This document shows, in pieces, positions 24,700-32,166 of a stretch of 34,872 nt of DNA. How positions within the stretch are numbered: position 1 is the stretch's first letter; every line of letters begins with the position of its first letter. The translations under genes and the position numbers were made by a program. Location: NCBI RefSeq assembly GCF_005889715.1, contig NZ_VCKW01000066.1:1-34872 (forward strand), given 5' to 3'. The notes beneath the pieces were generated by a model that saw nothing but the letters and a program-made list of their open reading frames with translations, searched no databases and had not been told where the DNA came from. Origin of the DNA: Actinomadura soli. GTDB taxonomy: Bacteria > Actinomycetota > Actinomycetes > Streptosporangiales > Streptosporangiaceae.

Positions 24700-24705
24700 T
24701 AGACT
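24700..24705 (+). promoter_or_regulatory. Probable -10 box of the aspartokinase gene
   Basis: TAGACT fits the actinobacterial -10 pattern TAnnnT, about 40 bp before the GTG start. No good -35 is seen (GTAATT at 17 bp). Confidence 0.4.
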
Positions 24706-24747
24706 CTTCGTCCGGTACGCCTGACCCCGATCCGAGGAGCGCCACTC

Positions 24748-26022
24748 GTGGCCCTAGTCGTGCAGAAGTACGGTGGCTCCTCCGTCGCCGACGCCGACGG
24801 CGTCAAGCGGGTCGCCCAGCGCATCGTCGCGACGAAGAAGGCGGGCAACGACGTCGTCGTCGTGGTGTCCGCCATGGGCGACACGACGGATGATCTCATC
24901 GATATGGCCAAGCAGGTCAGCCCGCTGCCGCCGGGCCGCGAGCTGGACATGCTGCTCACCGCCGGCGAGCGGATCTCGATGGCCCTGCTCGCCATGGCCA
25001 TCGCGAACCTGGGCCACGAGGCCCGCTCGTTCACCGGCTCCCAGGCCGGCGTGATCACCGACGGCTCGCATGGCAGGGCCAAGATCATCGACGTGACGCC
25101 GGGACGGATCCGCACCGCGCTGGACGAGGGCTCGATCTGCATCGTGGCCGGGTTCCAGGGTGTCTCGCAGGGCACCAAGGACATCACGACCCTTGGCCGC
25201 GGCGGTTCCGACACCACGGCGGTCGCGCTGGCCGCCGCGCTGGACGCCGACGTCTGCGAGATCTACTCCGATGTGGACGGCGTCTTCACCGCCGACCCGC
25301 GCATCGTGCCCGCCGCCCGCAAGATCCCGAAGATCTCCTACGAGGAGATGCTGGAGATGGCGGCGAGCGGTGCGAAGATCCTGCATCTGCGCTGTGTGGA
25401 GTACGCGCGCCGCTACAACATCCCGATCCACGTGCGCTCCTCGTTCAGCCAGAAGGAGGGCACATGGGTCGTCGACAGCAGCGAGATCGGAGGACAGGAC
25501 ATGGAGCAGGCGATCATCTCCGGCGTCGCGCACGACCGGAGCGAGGCGAAGATCACCGTGGTCGGGGTGCCCGACAAGCCCGGTGAGGCCGCCGCGCTCT
25601 TCACGGTGCTGTCCGAGGCCGAGATCAACATCGACATGATCGTGCAGAACGTGTCGGCGGCGTCCACCGGCCGCACCGACATCTCGTTCACGCTGCCGTC
25701 CACCGACGGCCAGAGCGCGCTGACCGCCCTCAACAAGCTGAAGGAGCGGATCGGGTTCGAGTCGCTCCGCTACGACGACCGCATCGGCAAGGTGTCGCTG
25801 ATCGGCGCGGGGATGCGCTCGCACCCCGGCGTCACCGCCACCCTGTTCGGCGCGATCGCCGACGCCGGAGTGAACATCGAGATGATCTCCACTTCGGAGA
25901 TCCGGATCTCCGTCGTCGTCGCGCAGGACGACATCGACACCGCGGTCGCCGCCGCGCACCACGCCTTCGACCTCGACGCCGAACAGGTCGAGGCCGTCGT
26001 CTACGGCGGCACCGGCCGCTGA
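24748..26022 (+). CDS. ask: Aspartate kinase (alpha subunit)
   Basis: A 424-residue aspartokinase, which phosphorylates aspartate at the first step towards lysine, threonine, methionine and diaminopimelate. The catalytic domain (about 1-245) starts VVQKYGGSSVAD with Lys7 and has GRGGSDTTAVALAAAL and YSDVDGVFTADPRIV. Two ACT domains (about 267-340 and 345-420) bind the feedback amino acids. The start is GTG with GAGGAG eight bases upstream. The fused asd gene follows after a spacer, as in other actinobacteria. An internal start at codon 252 gives a separate beta subunit (next entry), as in Corynebacterium and mycobacteria. Confidence 0.97.
   Translation: MALVVQKYGGSSVADADGVKRVAQRIVATKKAGNDVVVVVSAMGDTTDDLIDMAKQVSPLPPGRELDMLLTAGERISMALLAMAIANLGHEARSFTGSQAGVITDGSHGRAKIIDVTPGRIRTALDEGSICIVAGFQGVSQGTKDITTLGRGGSDTTAVALAAALDADVCEIYSDVDGVFTADPRIVPAARKIPKISYEEMLEMAASGAKILHLRCVEYARRYNIPIHVRSSFSQKEGTWVVDSSEIGGQDMEQAIISGVAHDRSEAKITVVGVPDKPGEAAALFTVLSEAEINIDMIVQNVSAASTGRTDISFTLPSTDGQSALTALNKLKERIGFESLRYDDRIGKVSLIGAGMRSHPGVTATLFGAIADAGVNIEMISTSEIRISVVVAQDDIDTAVAAAHHAFDLDAEQVEAVVYGGTGR
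25501..26022 (+). CDS. Aspartate kinase beta subunit from an internal start
   Basis: Within the aspartokinase gene, Met252 (ATG at 25501) is preceded by GGAGGA at 25489-25494, six bases away, an ideal ribosome binding site. Translation from it yields a 173-residue protein of just the two ACT domains (starting MEQAIISGVAHDR). In C. glutamicum, B. subtilis and mycobacteria the regulatory beta subunit of the alpha2-beta2 enzyme is made exactly this way, at nearly the same residue. This is therefore a second, in-frame product of the same gene rather than a shadow frame; expression itself cannot be seen. Confidence 0.75.
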   Translation: MEQAIISGVAHDRSEAKITVVGVPDKPGEAAALFTVLSEAEINIDMIVQNVSAASTGRTDISFTLPSTDGQSALTALNKLKERIGFESLRYDDRIGKVSLIGAGMRSHPGVTATLFGAIADAGVNIEMISTSEIRISVVVAQDDIDTAVAAAHHAFDLDAEQVEAVVYGGTGR

Positions 26023-26047
26023 CCCCCCGCACCTCGAAGACCCGCAC

Positions 26048-26068
26048 GCCGGACACCCGCGGTCCGGC
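26048..26068 (+). other. Hairpin between ask and asd
   Basis: GCCGGAC (26048-26054) and GTCCGGC (26062-26068) form a perfect 7-bp stem with a 7-base loop, 25 bases after the ask stop. It may be a weak terminator or processing site within the two-gene unit. Confidence 0.4.
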
Positions 26069-26072
26069 GGAC

Positions 26073-26086
26073 GCGTCACGTGACGC
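26073..26086. promoter_or_regulatory. 14-bp palindrome upstream of asd
   Basis: GCGTCACGTGACGC is perfectly palindromic, centred on CACGTG, and lies about 80 bp before the asd start. It is a candidate operator; no regulator is known. Confidence 0.4.
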
Positions 26087-26166
26087 AGTCGTGCGTTTCG
26101 GACGGTGGCAGCATCCTCCGGGAACCGGTCACGAGCGACGGTAGTTCAGAGGATGTGAGTGCGACG

Positions 26167-27231
26167 ATGGACTCGGCTTCCGGGCTGCCGACTCTCGCGG
26201 TCGTCGGCGCGACGGGCGCGGTCGGGACGGTGCTGCTCGACCTGCTGTCCACCCGCCAGGACGTGTACGGGGAGATCCGGCTCGTCGGCTCGGAACGGTC
26301 CGCCGGGCGGGCGCTGAAGGTGCGCGGCCGGTTGGCGGAGTCCGTGGCGCTCGCCCCCGAGGTCTTCGACGACGTCGACATCGCGGCGTTCGCCGTCCCG
26401 GCGCCGGTGGCTGAGGAATGGGTCCCGGTCGCGGTGGGCCGCGGCGCCGTGGCCGTCGACGGGTCGGGCGCGTATCGGATGAGAGGGAACGTTCCGCTCG
26501 TCGTCCCGGAGGTGAACCCGGAGCGGGTGCGGGAACGTCCGCGGGGCATCGTCGCTGGTCCCGGCTGCACGACGCTGTCGATGGTCGTCGCGCTGGGGGC
26601 GCTGCACCGGCGGTACGGGCTGCGTGAGCTGGTCGTCGCGTCCTACCAGGCCGCGTCCTCGGCGGGACGGGACGGGATCGACACGCTCTACGCGCAGCTG
26701 GAGAAGATCGGCGGGGACCGCGCGCTCGGCCACCGCGCCGGCGACCTCCGCGGCGTGGTCGGCGAGTTCGGCCCCTTCCCGGCGCCGCTCGCGATGAACG
26801 TGGTGCCGTGGGCGGGGACGCCCGAGGACGGCGGCTGGACGTCCGACGAGATGGCCGTCCGGGACGAGACGCGCAAGGTCCTCGGGCTGCCGGAGCTGAA
26901 GGTGTCGGCGACCTGCGTCCACGTCCCGGTGGTGACCGCGCATTCGGTGGCCGTCCACGCCGTGTTCGAGGAGCAGACCGACCAGCGCGAGGCCCAGGAG
27001 ATCCTCGCGAGGTCCCCGGGCGTGGTGCTGTGCGACAGCCCGGAGACGCGCGAGTTCCCCACGCCGTCCGACGTCGTCGGCACCGACCCGACCTGGGCGG
27101 GACGCGTCCGCCGCTCGCTCGACGACCCGCAGGCCCTCGACCTGTTCGTCTGCGGTGACAACCTGCGCAAGGGCTCCGCGCTGAACACCGCCCAGATCGC
27201 CGAGCTCATCGCCGCCGAACTCACGGCGTGA
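26167..27231 (+). CDS. asd: Aspartate-semialdehyde dehydrogenase family protein with altered active site
   Basis: A 354-residue protein of the aspartate-semialdehyde dehydrogenase family, which turns aspartyl phosphate into the semialdehyde with NADPH. The Rossmann motif VVGATGAVG (12-20), nucleophile Cys134 and Gln161 (SYQAAS) are kept, as is His259 (AHS). Usually invariant residues differ: the NPNC motif reads GPGC (131-134), the DNSGA motif reads DGSGA (98-102), and CVRVPV, whose Arg binds the substrate carboxylate, reads CVHVPV with His252. It may be slow, altered in substrate, or a diverged paralogue. The ATG at 26167 fits the family N-terminus, but its ribosome binding site is poor; GTG at 26155 or 26080 are alternatives. 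It follows ask, which supports the pathway role. Confidence 0.88.
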   Translation: MDSASGLPTLAVVGATGAVGTVLLDLLSTRQDVYGEIRLVGSERSAGRALKVRGRLAESVALAPEVFDDVDIAAFAVPAPVAEEWVPVAVGRGAVAVDGSGAYRMRGNVPLVVPEVNPERVRERPRGIVAGPGCTTLSMVVALGALHRRYGLRELVVASYQAASSAGRDGIDTLYAQLEKIGGDRALGHRAGDLRGVVGEFGPFPAPLAMNVVPWAGTPEDGGWTSDEMAVRDETRKVLGLPELKVSATCVHVPVVTAHSVAVHAVFEEQTDQREAQEILARSPGVVLCDSPETREFPTPSDVVGTDPTWAGRVRRSLDDPQALDLFVCGDNLRKGSALNTAQIAELIAAELTA

Positions 27232-27284
27232 GGCCCGCGTCCGGGGCGTGTTCGCGGCATGAGCACGACGGCGGGGCGGGGCCG

Positions 27285-27290
27285 TAGGCT
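27285..27290 (+). promoter_or_regulatory. -10 box of a probably leaderless tetR transcript
   Basis: TAGGCT ends seven bases before the GTG start at 27298, so transcription would begin on or next to the start codon, a common leaderless arrangement in actinobacteria. The -35 is unclear. Confidence 0.45.
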
Positions 27291-27297
27291 GGCAGGC

Positions 27298-27966
27298 GTG
27301 ACCGAGACGAAGGCCGTGAAGTCCGAGCAGACACGGTCCCTGATCGTCGAGACTGCGCTGAAGCTGTTCAGGGACCGCGGATACGAGGCGACGACGATGC
27401 GCGCCATCGCCAAGGAGGCGGGCGTCTCGGTCGGCAACGCCTACTACTACTTCGGGTCCAAGGAAGAGCTGATCCAGGCCTACTACGACGAGCTGCAGGA
27501 CGAGCACGTCGCCGCCTGCCGCGCCGTCCTGGACGCGGAGACGGCGTTCGCGCCGCGGCTGCTCGGCGTGCTGAAGGCCCGGGTCGACACGATGGTCCCC
27601 TACCACGAGTTCGCCGGGAAGTTCTTCAAGTTCGCCGCCGAGCCGACCAGCCCGCTCAACCCGTTCAGCGCCGAGTCCGGCCCGGCCCGCGAGTCGGCGG
27701 TCGCGATCTACCGCGAGGTCGTGGACGGCTCCGACCTGAAGATCGACAAGGAGTTCCGGGCGGAGCTGCCGGAGCTGCTGTGGATCTACTCGATGGGCAT
27801 CGTCCTGTACTGGGTGCACGACAGCTCACCGGGCTGCCGCAAGACGTACCTGCTCGTGGAGCGGACGGTCCCGCTGGTCAACCGCATGGTGTCGATGTCG
27901 CGGATACCGGGCTTCAAGTCGGTGACCCGGGAACTGGTCGGCATCATCCGCGAGGTCCGCGCCTGA
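27298..27966 (+). CDS. TetR-family transcriptional regulator
   Basis: A 222-residue TetR regulator. The N-terminal helix-turn-helix (about 12-58) reads RSLIVETALKLFRDRGYEAT followed by MRAIAKEAGVSVGNAYYYFGSKEEL, a classic signature. The C-terminal helical ligand/dimer domain (about 60-222) is typical in length; KTYLLVERTVPLVNRMV is a conserved-looking dimer helix. GTG at 27298 is chosen because of the leaderless promoter; an upstream ATG at 27259 lacks a better site. No adjacent divergent target is present: the next gene is convergent, so its target is unknown and may be itself. Confidence 0.92.
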   Translation: MTETKAVKSEQTRSLIVETALKLFRDRGYEATTMRAIAKEAGVSVGNAYYYFGSKEELIQAYYDELQDEHVAACRAVLDAETAFAPRLLGVLKARVDTMVPYHEFAGKFFKFAAEPTSPLNPFSAESGPARESAVAIYREVVDGSDLKIDKEFRAELPELLWIYSMGIVLYWVHDSSPGCRKTYLLVERTVPLVNRMVSMSRIPGFKSVTRELVGIIREVRA

Positions 27967-27979
27967 CGAACAAGTGGCG

Positions 27980-28813
27980 TCAGCGGAAGGTGATGTCCCA
28001 GTGATGCGGCTCGCGGGCGAACAGCGTGCCGTTCGGTGAACGGTAGAGCCGCGCGCCGTCGCTCCGGACGCCGGCCGGCGGGTAACGCTTGATCGCACGG
28101 TCGACGCACGCGTTCGGCGCGATGTCGAGCTTGTAGCCCTTCCAGTGGCTGTAGGGGCCGCTCGCGTGGCCGCGCTCGGTGCCGCCGGTGACGGCGATCT
28201 CGCAGCCGCTCGACTCCGCGAAGCCGACCAGGCCCTTGATCGTCCCCCAGCGGACGTTCTCGAACGACGTACAGGACGTGATCGTCCGGTCGGAGCAGCG
28301 GCCGGTCGAGCGCCGCTCGATGCCGCTGCCGCGCAGCACGTCCTCGGCGAGCTGATGCCGGAGACGCACCGACGCGGGTGTGTTCTGGAGTGCGGTAAAC
28401 GCGGCCGGCTGCTGCATCGGTTGCTTCTGCTCCAGTTGCTCCTGCTCCGGCTCCACGGGTTCCGACACGAAGGCCGGTCGCGGTGCCGCCGCCTCGGACC
28501 GTCCGACGGAGTCGTCGTCCGGTCCGGTGGTGGGCAACCCTGGACGCGTCGCGGCGATGGGCGGGCGCGCCGGTGCGAATTCGCCGATCGATGCCGGACG
28601 CGCGGGCGGCGCAGGCCTTGCCGTCGAGACGGGCCGCCGGGCCGAAGGCCGTCCGGCGGCGGACGCTTCCGGCGTCGCGGTGGCGAGGACGGTGGTCGCC
28701 ATCGCGGCGCCGGTCGCCAGTGCCATCAGGCGGTGTGCGGGCCCGTGAGCCCCGGGTATTCGATGGCGGGCGGCGTGCCGGACGAGCGCATGGACGTGCA
28801 GAAGCCCTGTCAT
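27980..28813 (-). CDS. Secreted M15-type metallopeptidase-like protein
   Basis: A 277-residue exported protein. After a basic start, a hydrophobic signal segment (about 30-52, ending ATPEASA) is followed by a Pro/Ala/Arg/Gln-rich linker (about 54-140). The C-terminal domain (about 150-277) has the zinc motif of M15 peptidases such as VanX: His223-x6-Asp230 (SHWKGYKLD) and Glu268-x2-His271 (EPHHWD), in the right order and spacing. M15 enzymes cut D-Ala-D-Ala or peptidoglycan stem peptides. Four Cys (173, 181, 204, 236) suggest disulfides outside the cell. The ATG at 28813 follows GGGGGG by five bases. It is convergent with tetR, 13 bp apart. Confidence 0.8.
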   Translation of the reverse strand: MTGLLHVHALVRHAARHRIPGAHGPAHRLMALATGAAMATTVLATATPEASAAGRPSARRPVSTARPAPPARPASIGEFAPARPPIAATRPGLPTTGPDDDSVGRSEAAAPRPAFVSEPVEPEQEQLEQKQPMQQPAAFTALQNTPASVRLRHQLAEDVLRGSGIERRSTGRCSDRTITSCTSFENVRWGTIKGLVGFAESSGCEIAVTGGTERGHASGPYSHWKGYKLDIAPNACVDRAIKRYPPAGVRSDGARLYRSPNGTLFAREPHHWDITFR

Positions 28814-28852
28814 GTGATCCCCCCGATCAGTGACGAACGAGCGCCGGGGGGC

Positions 28853-28873
28853 GAGCCGTGACGGTCACGGCTC
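28853..28873. promoter_or_regulatory. 21-bp palindrome upstream of the M15 gene
   Basis: GAGCCGTGAC (28853-28862) and GTCACGGCTC (28864-28873) are exact reverse complements separated by a single G. It lies about 40 bp before the ATG, at the position of a promoter operator. Its regulator is unknown. Confidence 0.55.
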
Positions 28874-28962
28874 ATTGCTCACTAGCGGCCGATCGGAGGG
28901 GTGCCCCGCACTTCGATCTTGTAAACACGGCGGGATGGGAGGGGTGTCCGCAGGTCAGAGGC

Positions 28963-28993
28963 GGGGGACGGGCGGGGTATCCGCCCGTCCCCC
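28963..28993 (-). terminator. 13-bp-stem terminator after the S9 peptidase gene
   Basis: GGGGGACGGGCGG (28963-28975) and its exact reverse complement (28981-28993) flank GGTAT. It lies 75 bp past the stop of the minus-strand S9 gene and before the M15 gene. No T run follows, but the stem is very stable. Confidence 0.6.
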
Positions 28994-29067
28994 ACGCCGG
29001 ACGCGCCCGTCCTGTCGCACGGAGCGCGCCCGGCGTGCAGGGCGGGGGCGCGGTGGTGCCGGGAAGA

Positions 29068-30843
29068 TCAGGACATGCCCAGATGTTTGCGGGCGAAGTC
29101 CATTTCGGCGGCCATCTGGGTGATCCGCTCCTCGACGACGAGCGATCCGTGCCCGGCGTCGTACCGGTACATCTCGTGCGGGTGGTCCAGCTCGGCGAGC
29201 CGGCGCAGGTAGTTGTCGATCTGCCGGATGGGGCAGCGCGGGTCGTTCTCCCCGGCCAGGATCAGCACCGGCGCCTTCACCTGCGAGACGTAGGTGATCG
29301 GGGACGACTGGCGGTACAGGTCGGGGACCTCGTCCGGGGAGCCGCCGAACAGTGACCGGTCGAACGCCTGCAGAGCCTCCATTTCGTCCTCGTATGCGGC
29401 GACATAGTCAGCGACGGGGACGGCGGCGACCGCGACGCTCCAGTCGTCCGGCTGCGTGCCTATGCCGAGGAGGGTGAGGAAACCGCCCCACGAGCCGCCG
29501 GTCAGGACGAGCCGCGTCGGGTCGGCGAGCCCGCTCGACACCGCCCAGTCGCGGACGGCCTTGATGTCCTCCAGCTCGGTGAGCCCGACCCGTCCCTCGA
29601 TGGCGTCGCGCCATTCCGAGCCGTAGCCCGTCGAGCCCCGGTAGTTGACGCGGACGACCGCGAACCCGTGGTCGACCCAGGCGGCGGCCGATGCGACGAA
29701 CGAATCATCGTCCTGCGCCGTCGGTCCGCCATGGACGTCGAACACGGCCGGATAGGGGCGGTCGCCCTCCGGCGGCTTGCTGACCAGCGCGTGGATGCGG
29801 CCTGCGGGACCGTCCACCCACACGTCCTCGACCGGGACGGACGGCGGCGCGACCGGCCCGGGCGGCGTCAGCACCACCGACCCGGACGTCGACCTGATCA
29901 CCGGCGGCTCGGCGGCGGACGACCAGAAGAACTCGACGGTCCCGTCCGGCCGGACGGCCGCGCCGCCGATCACCCCGCGCGGCGTGTCGATCCTGGTCAG
30001 CGACTCGTCGGCGAGGTCGTACCGGTACAGCTCGTCGCGCGCCTCGTGGGAGTGGGAGATCAGCAGCGCCGTCCCGTCCGGGTACCAGCCGGCGCCGATC
30101 TCGCCGGGCAGGTCGAGGACGATCTCGCGCTCGGTCCCGGCGACCGGATCCCAGATCAGCATCTCGTCCCGGCCGCGACGCTCATGGTTGACGAGAAGCC
30201 GTGAATCAACGTCGACCGGGGCGAAACCGGCTCCGTAGACGCCCTTGCCCGGCCCGTCCCACAGGTCGGCGACCGTGGAACCGTCGGGACGCAGCACGCG
30301 CAACGCCATGTGGCGGCTGTCGCCGTGCTCGCTGTGCCCGATCGCTACCAGGGACTCGTCACGGGACAGGGCGGCGATGTGCGCGTCCTCTGAGTGGTGG
30401 TAGAGCACCTCTGGCGACGCGTCAGGACGGCACAAATGGATGGTGTTTCCTGTGTCGGTCGTCCGTCCGATGACGGCGAGACCACTGCGCCCTAGGGACA
30501 GCCCAGACGGGTACGACGCCTCCAGCTCGGGGACGGCCGGAACGCTCTCCGCCCCTTCGTCCGCGTTGAACGGGACACGCTTCCATACGCCGAACTCGTC
30601 GCCGTCCGTGTCCGCGAACCACCACACCCATTCGCCGGACGGGTCGATGGTGCCGATCCAGGTGCCGTTGGGCCGCTCGGTCACCTGGCGTTGCGCGCCG
30701 GTGCCGCGGTCCCACGTGTAGATCTCCCACGTCCCGGTGACGTTCGACCGGTAGATGCTGTGGTTCGGGGCGTCCCGCGCCCATCGGGGCAGGCTGATCC
30801 GGGCGGCCCGGAACCGCGCCTTCCAACGTTCATCGTCGACCAT
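29068..30843 (-). CDS. S9-family prolyl oligopeptidase-like peptidase
   Basis: A 591-residue serine peptidase of the S9 (prolyl oligopeptidase/acylaminoacyl peptidase) family. The N-terminal two thirds (about 1-350) is a beta-propeller with repeated blades such as TWEIYTWDRGTG and ALRVLRPDGSTVADLW that filters peptides. The C-terminal alpha/beta-hydrolase domain has GGSWGG with Ser451, GENDPRCP with Asp534 and DAGHGS with His565; FDVHGGPTAQ forms the oxyanion hole. No signal peptide is present, so it acts in the cytoplasm on short peptides. It starts 42 bp after the MerR gene and may be co-transcribed. The ribosome binding site is weak. Confidence 0.93.
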   Translation of the reverse strand: MVDDERWKARFRAARISLPRWARDAPNHSIYRSNVTGTWEIYTWDRGTGAQRQVTERPNGTWIGTIDPSGEWVWWFADTDGDEFGVWKRVPFNADEGAESVPAVPELEASYPSGLSLGRSGLAVIGRTTDTGNTIHLCRPDASPEVLYHHSEDAHIAALSRDESLVAIGHSEHGDSRHMALRVLRPDGSTVADLWDGPGKGVYGAGFAPVDVDSRLLVNHERRGRDEMLIWDPVAGTEREIVLDLPGEIGAGWYPDGTALLISHSHEARDELYRYDLADESLTRIDTPRGVIGGAAVRPDGTVEFFWSSAAEPPVIRSTSGSVVLTPPGPVAPPSVPVEDVWVDGPAGRIHALVSKPPEGDRPYPAVFDVHGGPTAQDDDSFVASAAAWVDHGFAVVRVNYRGSTGYGSEWRDAIEGRVGLTELEDIKAVRDWAVSSGLADPTRLVLTGGSWGGFLTLLGIGTQPDDWSVAVAAVPVADYVAAYEDEMEALQAFDRSLFGGSPDEVPDLYRQSSPITYVSQVKAPVLILAGENDPRCPIRQIDNYLRRLAELDHPHEMYRYDAGHGSLVVEERITQMAAEMDFARKHLGMS

Positions 30844-30885
30844 GCCCCCAGTATCGCGGCATGATCCGGGTCGATCGCCGCGCGC

Positions 30886-31671
30886 TCAGCTCGCCAGCCG
30901 GCCGAGGGCCTGGTCGATCGCGGCGCGGACCTGGCGGTCCATGGCACGGGCGAAGCCCGCTTCGACGGTGACCTCGGCGCCGGGACGCAGCCGGGCGAGG
31001 GCCTCGGTGAGTTCACCGAGGTCGTGGTCGTTATGGCCGTGGCCCTGGTGGTGGTCTTGATCGTGGTGCTGGTCGTCGATGCGTCCGACGACGTGCGTGG
31101 CGATCAGGCGGACGTACATCGCGGCCAGGTCGTCCATGCTGCGCTGGAGTTCCCGTCCGGCCGACAGCACGTCCTCCAGCGGCACTCCGGCCCGGACGAG
31201 CGTCACGGTCGCGTCCAGTTGGCGGCGGCTCCAGTGGGTCACGCGGTCGCCCTCGACCTCGATGTGTCCGAGTGCGATGGCACGCTCCAAGGACTCCCGG
31301 CCGAACAGCGTCGTCAGCTCGTCCAGCGTCATGGTCACCGGCACCTCGTTCGACCACGGCGTGGTAACAGCCTTCTCGACGCCGAGAACGGCCCGGATGT
31401 CGCGCCCCTGCTCCCACGCGGACAGCAGTTCCCGGATGCCTTCGAGGGTGTGGCCGCGCTCAAGGAGATCCGCGATCATGCGGAGGCGGGCCAGATGGTC
31501 TTCGGAGTAGAGGCCGATCCGTCCCGCGCGGCGGGGTGGCGGCAGCAGCTTGCGCTCCTGGTAGTAGCGCAGCGTCCGCACCGGGATGCCGGCGGCTTTC
31601 GCGAGTTCGCCGATGCGGTACTCACGCCCACGGTCGGGGCCGTCGGGCTCCTCCATCGGCTTCTCGGTCAC
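30886..31671 (-). CDS. MerR-family regulator with histidine-rich segment
   Basis: A 261-residue MerR regulator, longer than usual. The N-terminal domain (about 18-90) has IGELAKAAGIPVRTLRYYQERKLLPPP and YSEDHLARLRMIADLLERGHTLEGIRELL. A helical C-terminal part follows; near residues 199-217 (nt 31021-31077) lies an Asp/His/Gln-rich run with seven His in 19 residues (HHDQDHHQGHGHNDH), a likely metal-binding stretch. MerR proteins often sense metals, so a metal response is possible, but the run may also only bind metal loosely. GTG at 31671 is chosen because TATGCT stands seven bases upstream (leaderless); ATG at 31683 is an alternative. It is the first gene of a unit with the S9 peptidase. Confidence 0.9.
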   Translation of the reverse strand: MTEKPMEEPDGPDRGREYRIGELAKAAGIPVRTLRYYQERKLLPPPRRAGRIGLYSEDHLARLRMIADLLERGHTLEGIRELLSAWEQGRDIRAVLGVEKAVTTPWSNEVPVTMTLDELTTLFGRESLERAIALGHIEVEGDRVTHWSRRQLDATVTLVRAGVPLEDVLSAGRELQRSMDDLAAMYVRLIATHVVGRIDDQHHDQDHHQGHGHNDHDLGELTEALARLRPGAEVTVEAGFARAMDRQVRAAIDQALGRLAS

Positions 31672-31678
31672 GGCCGCA

Positions 31679-31684
31679 AGCATA
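31679..31684 (-). promoter_or_regulatory. -10 box of a probably leaderless merR transcript
   Basis: On the minus strand TATGCT lies seven bases before the GTG at 31671, so the transcript probably starts at or beside the start codon. No good -35 is visible. Confidence 0.4.
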
Positions 31685-31742
31685 GGCGGTCACGCCCAGT
31701 ACGTGCCGTTTCGATCCGTTCGTCGTCTGGTCGGTCGGTCAG

Positions 31743-32090
31743 TCAGGCGGAGTCTGCGGGACGTCGTCGCACGGTGGCGGTTCCGGCGTCGAGATCGACG
31801 CGCGTGCGCGGGGGTGCGCCGTCGCTCTCCTCGTCCCGCAAGATCAGCGAGGTGCGGCGCTGCTCTTGCTGGTGGCGGTGCGTGCCGTGGAAGAACACGT
31901 CCAGCTCACCGACCGCGACCGCCGAGATCGGACGGCCGGTCTCGTCCCGCCGCCAAGGCAGCCGGAACCTGCGGTTCGCCCACAGACCGGCACGGTCGAG
32001 GGCGGCGAAGGCGACCAGAGCGATCACAAGGCCGGGGATGGTCAGGAAAGCGATCAATGCCACGTCCGTCCAACGAACGTGCCTCATCAC
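31743..32090 (-). CDS. DUF6191-like small membrane protein
   Basis: A 115-residue protein with one N-terminal membrane helix (about 9-30, VALIAFLTIPGLVIALVAF), then a basic cytoplasmic stretch and a conserved-looking tail, SAVAVGELDVFFHGTHRHQQEQRR followed by DGAPPRTRVDLDAGTA. This tail pattern (small His/Arg-rich loop, then PP-R-RVDLD-G-A) matches my memory of the DUF6191 family of actinobacterial proteins; the function is unknown. The start may be GTG 32090 or ATG 32087; neither has a clear ribosome binding site. It follows two small genes on the same strand and may be co-transcribed with them. Confidence 0.7.
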   Translation of the reverse strand: MMRHVRWTDVALIAFLTIPGLVIALVAFAALDRAGLWANRRFRLPWRRDETGRPISAVAVGELDVFFHGTHRHQQEQRRTSLILRDEESDGAPPRTRVDLDAGTATVRRRPADSA

Positions 32091-32166
32091 AGGTTGCGCG
32101 GCGAGACAGGCGACCGTGCGGGACGGACGGAGAGTTGGGACGTGGCGCGTCCCTTGGTGGCGATAG

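Noticed and set aside
24754..26079. A 441-codon minus-strand frame opposite aspartokinase
   Set aside because: Antisense shadow of ask with biased composition and no start signals.
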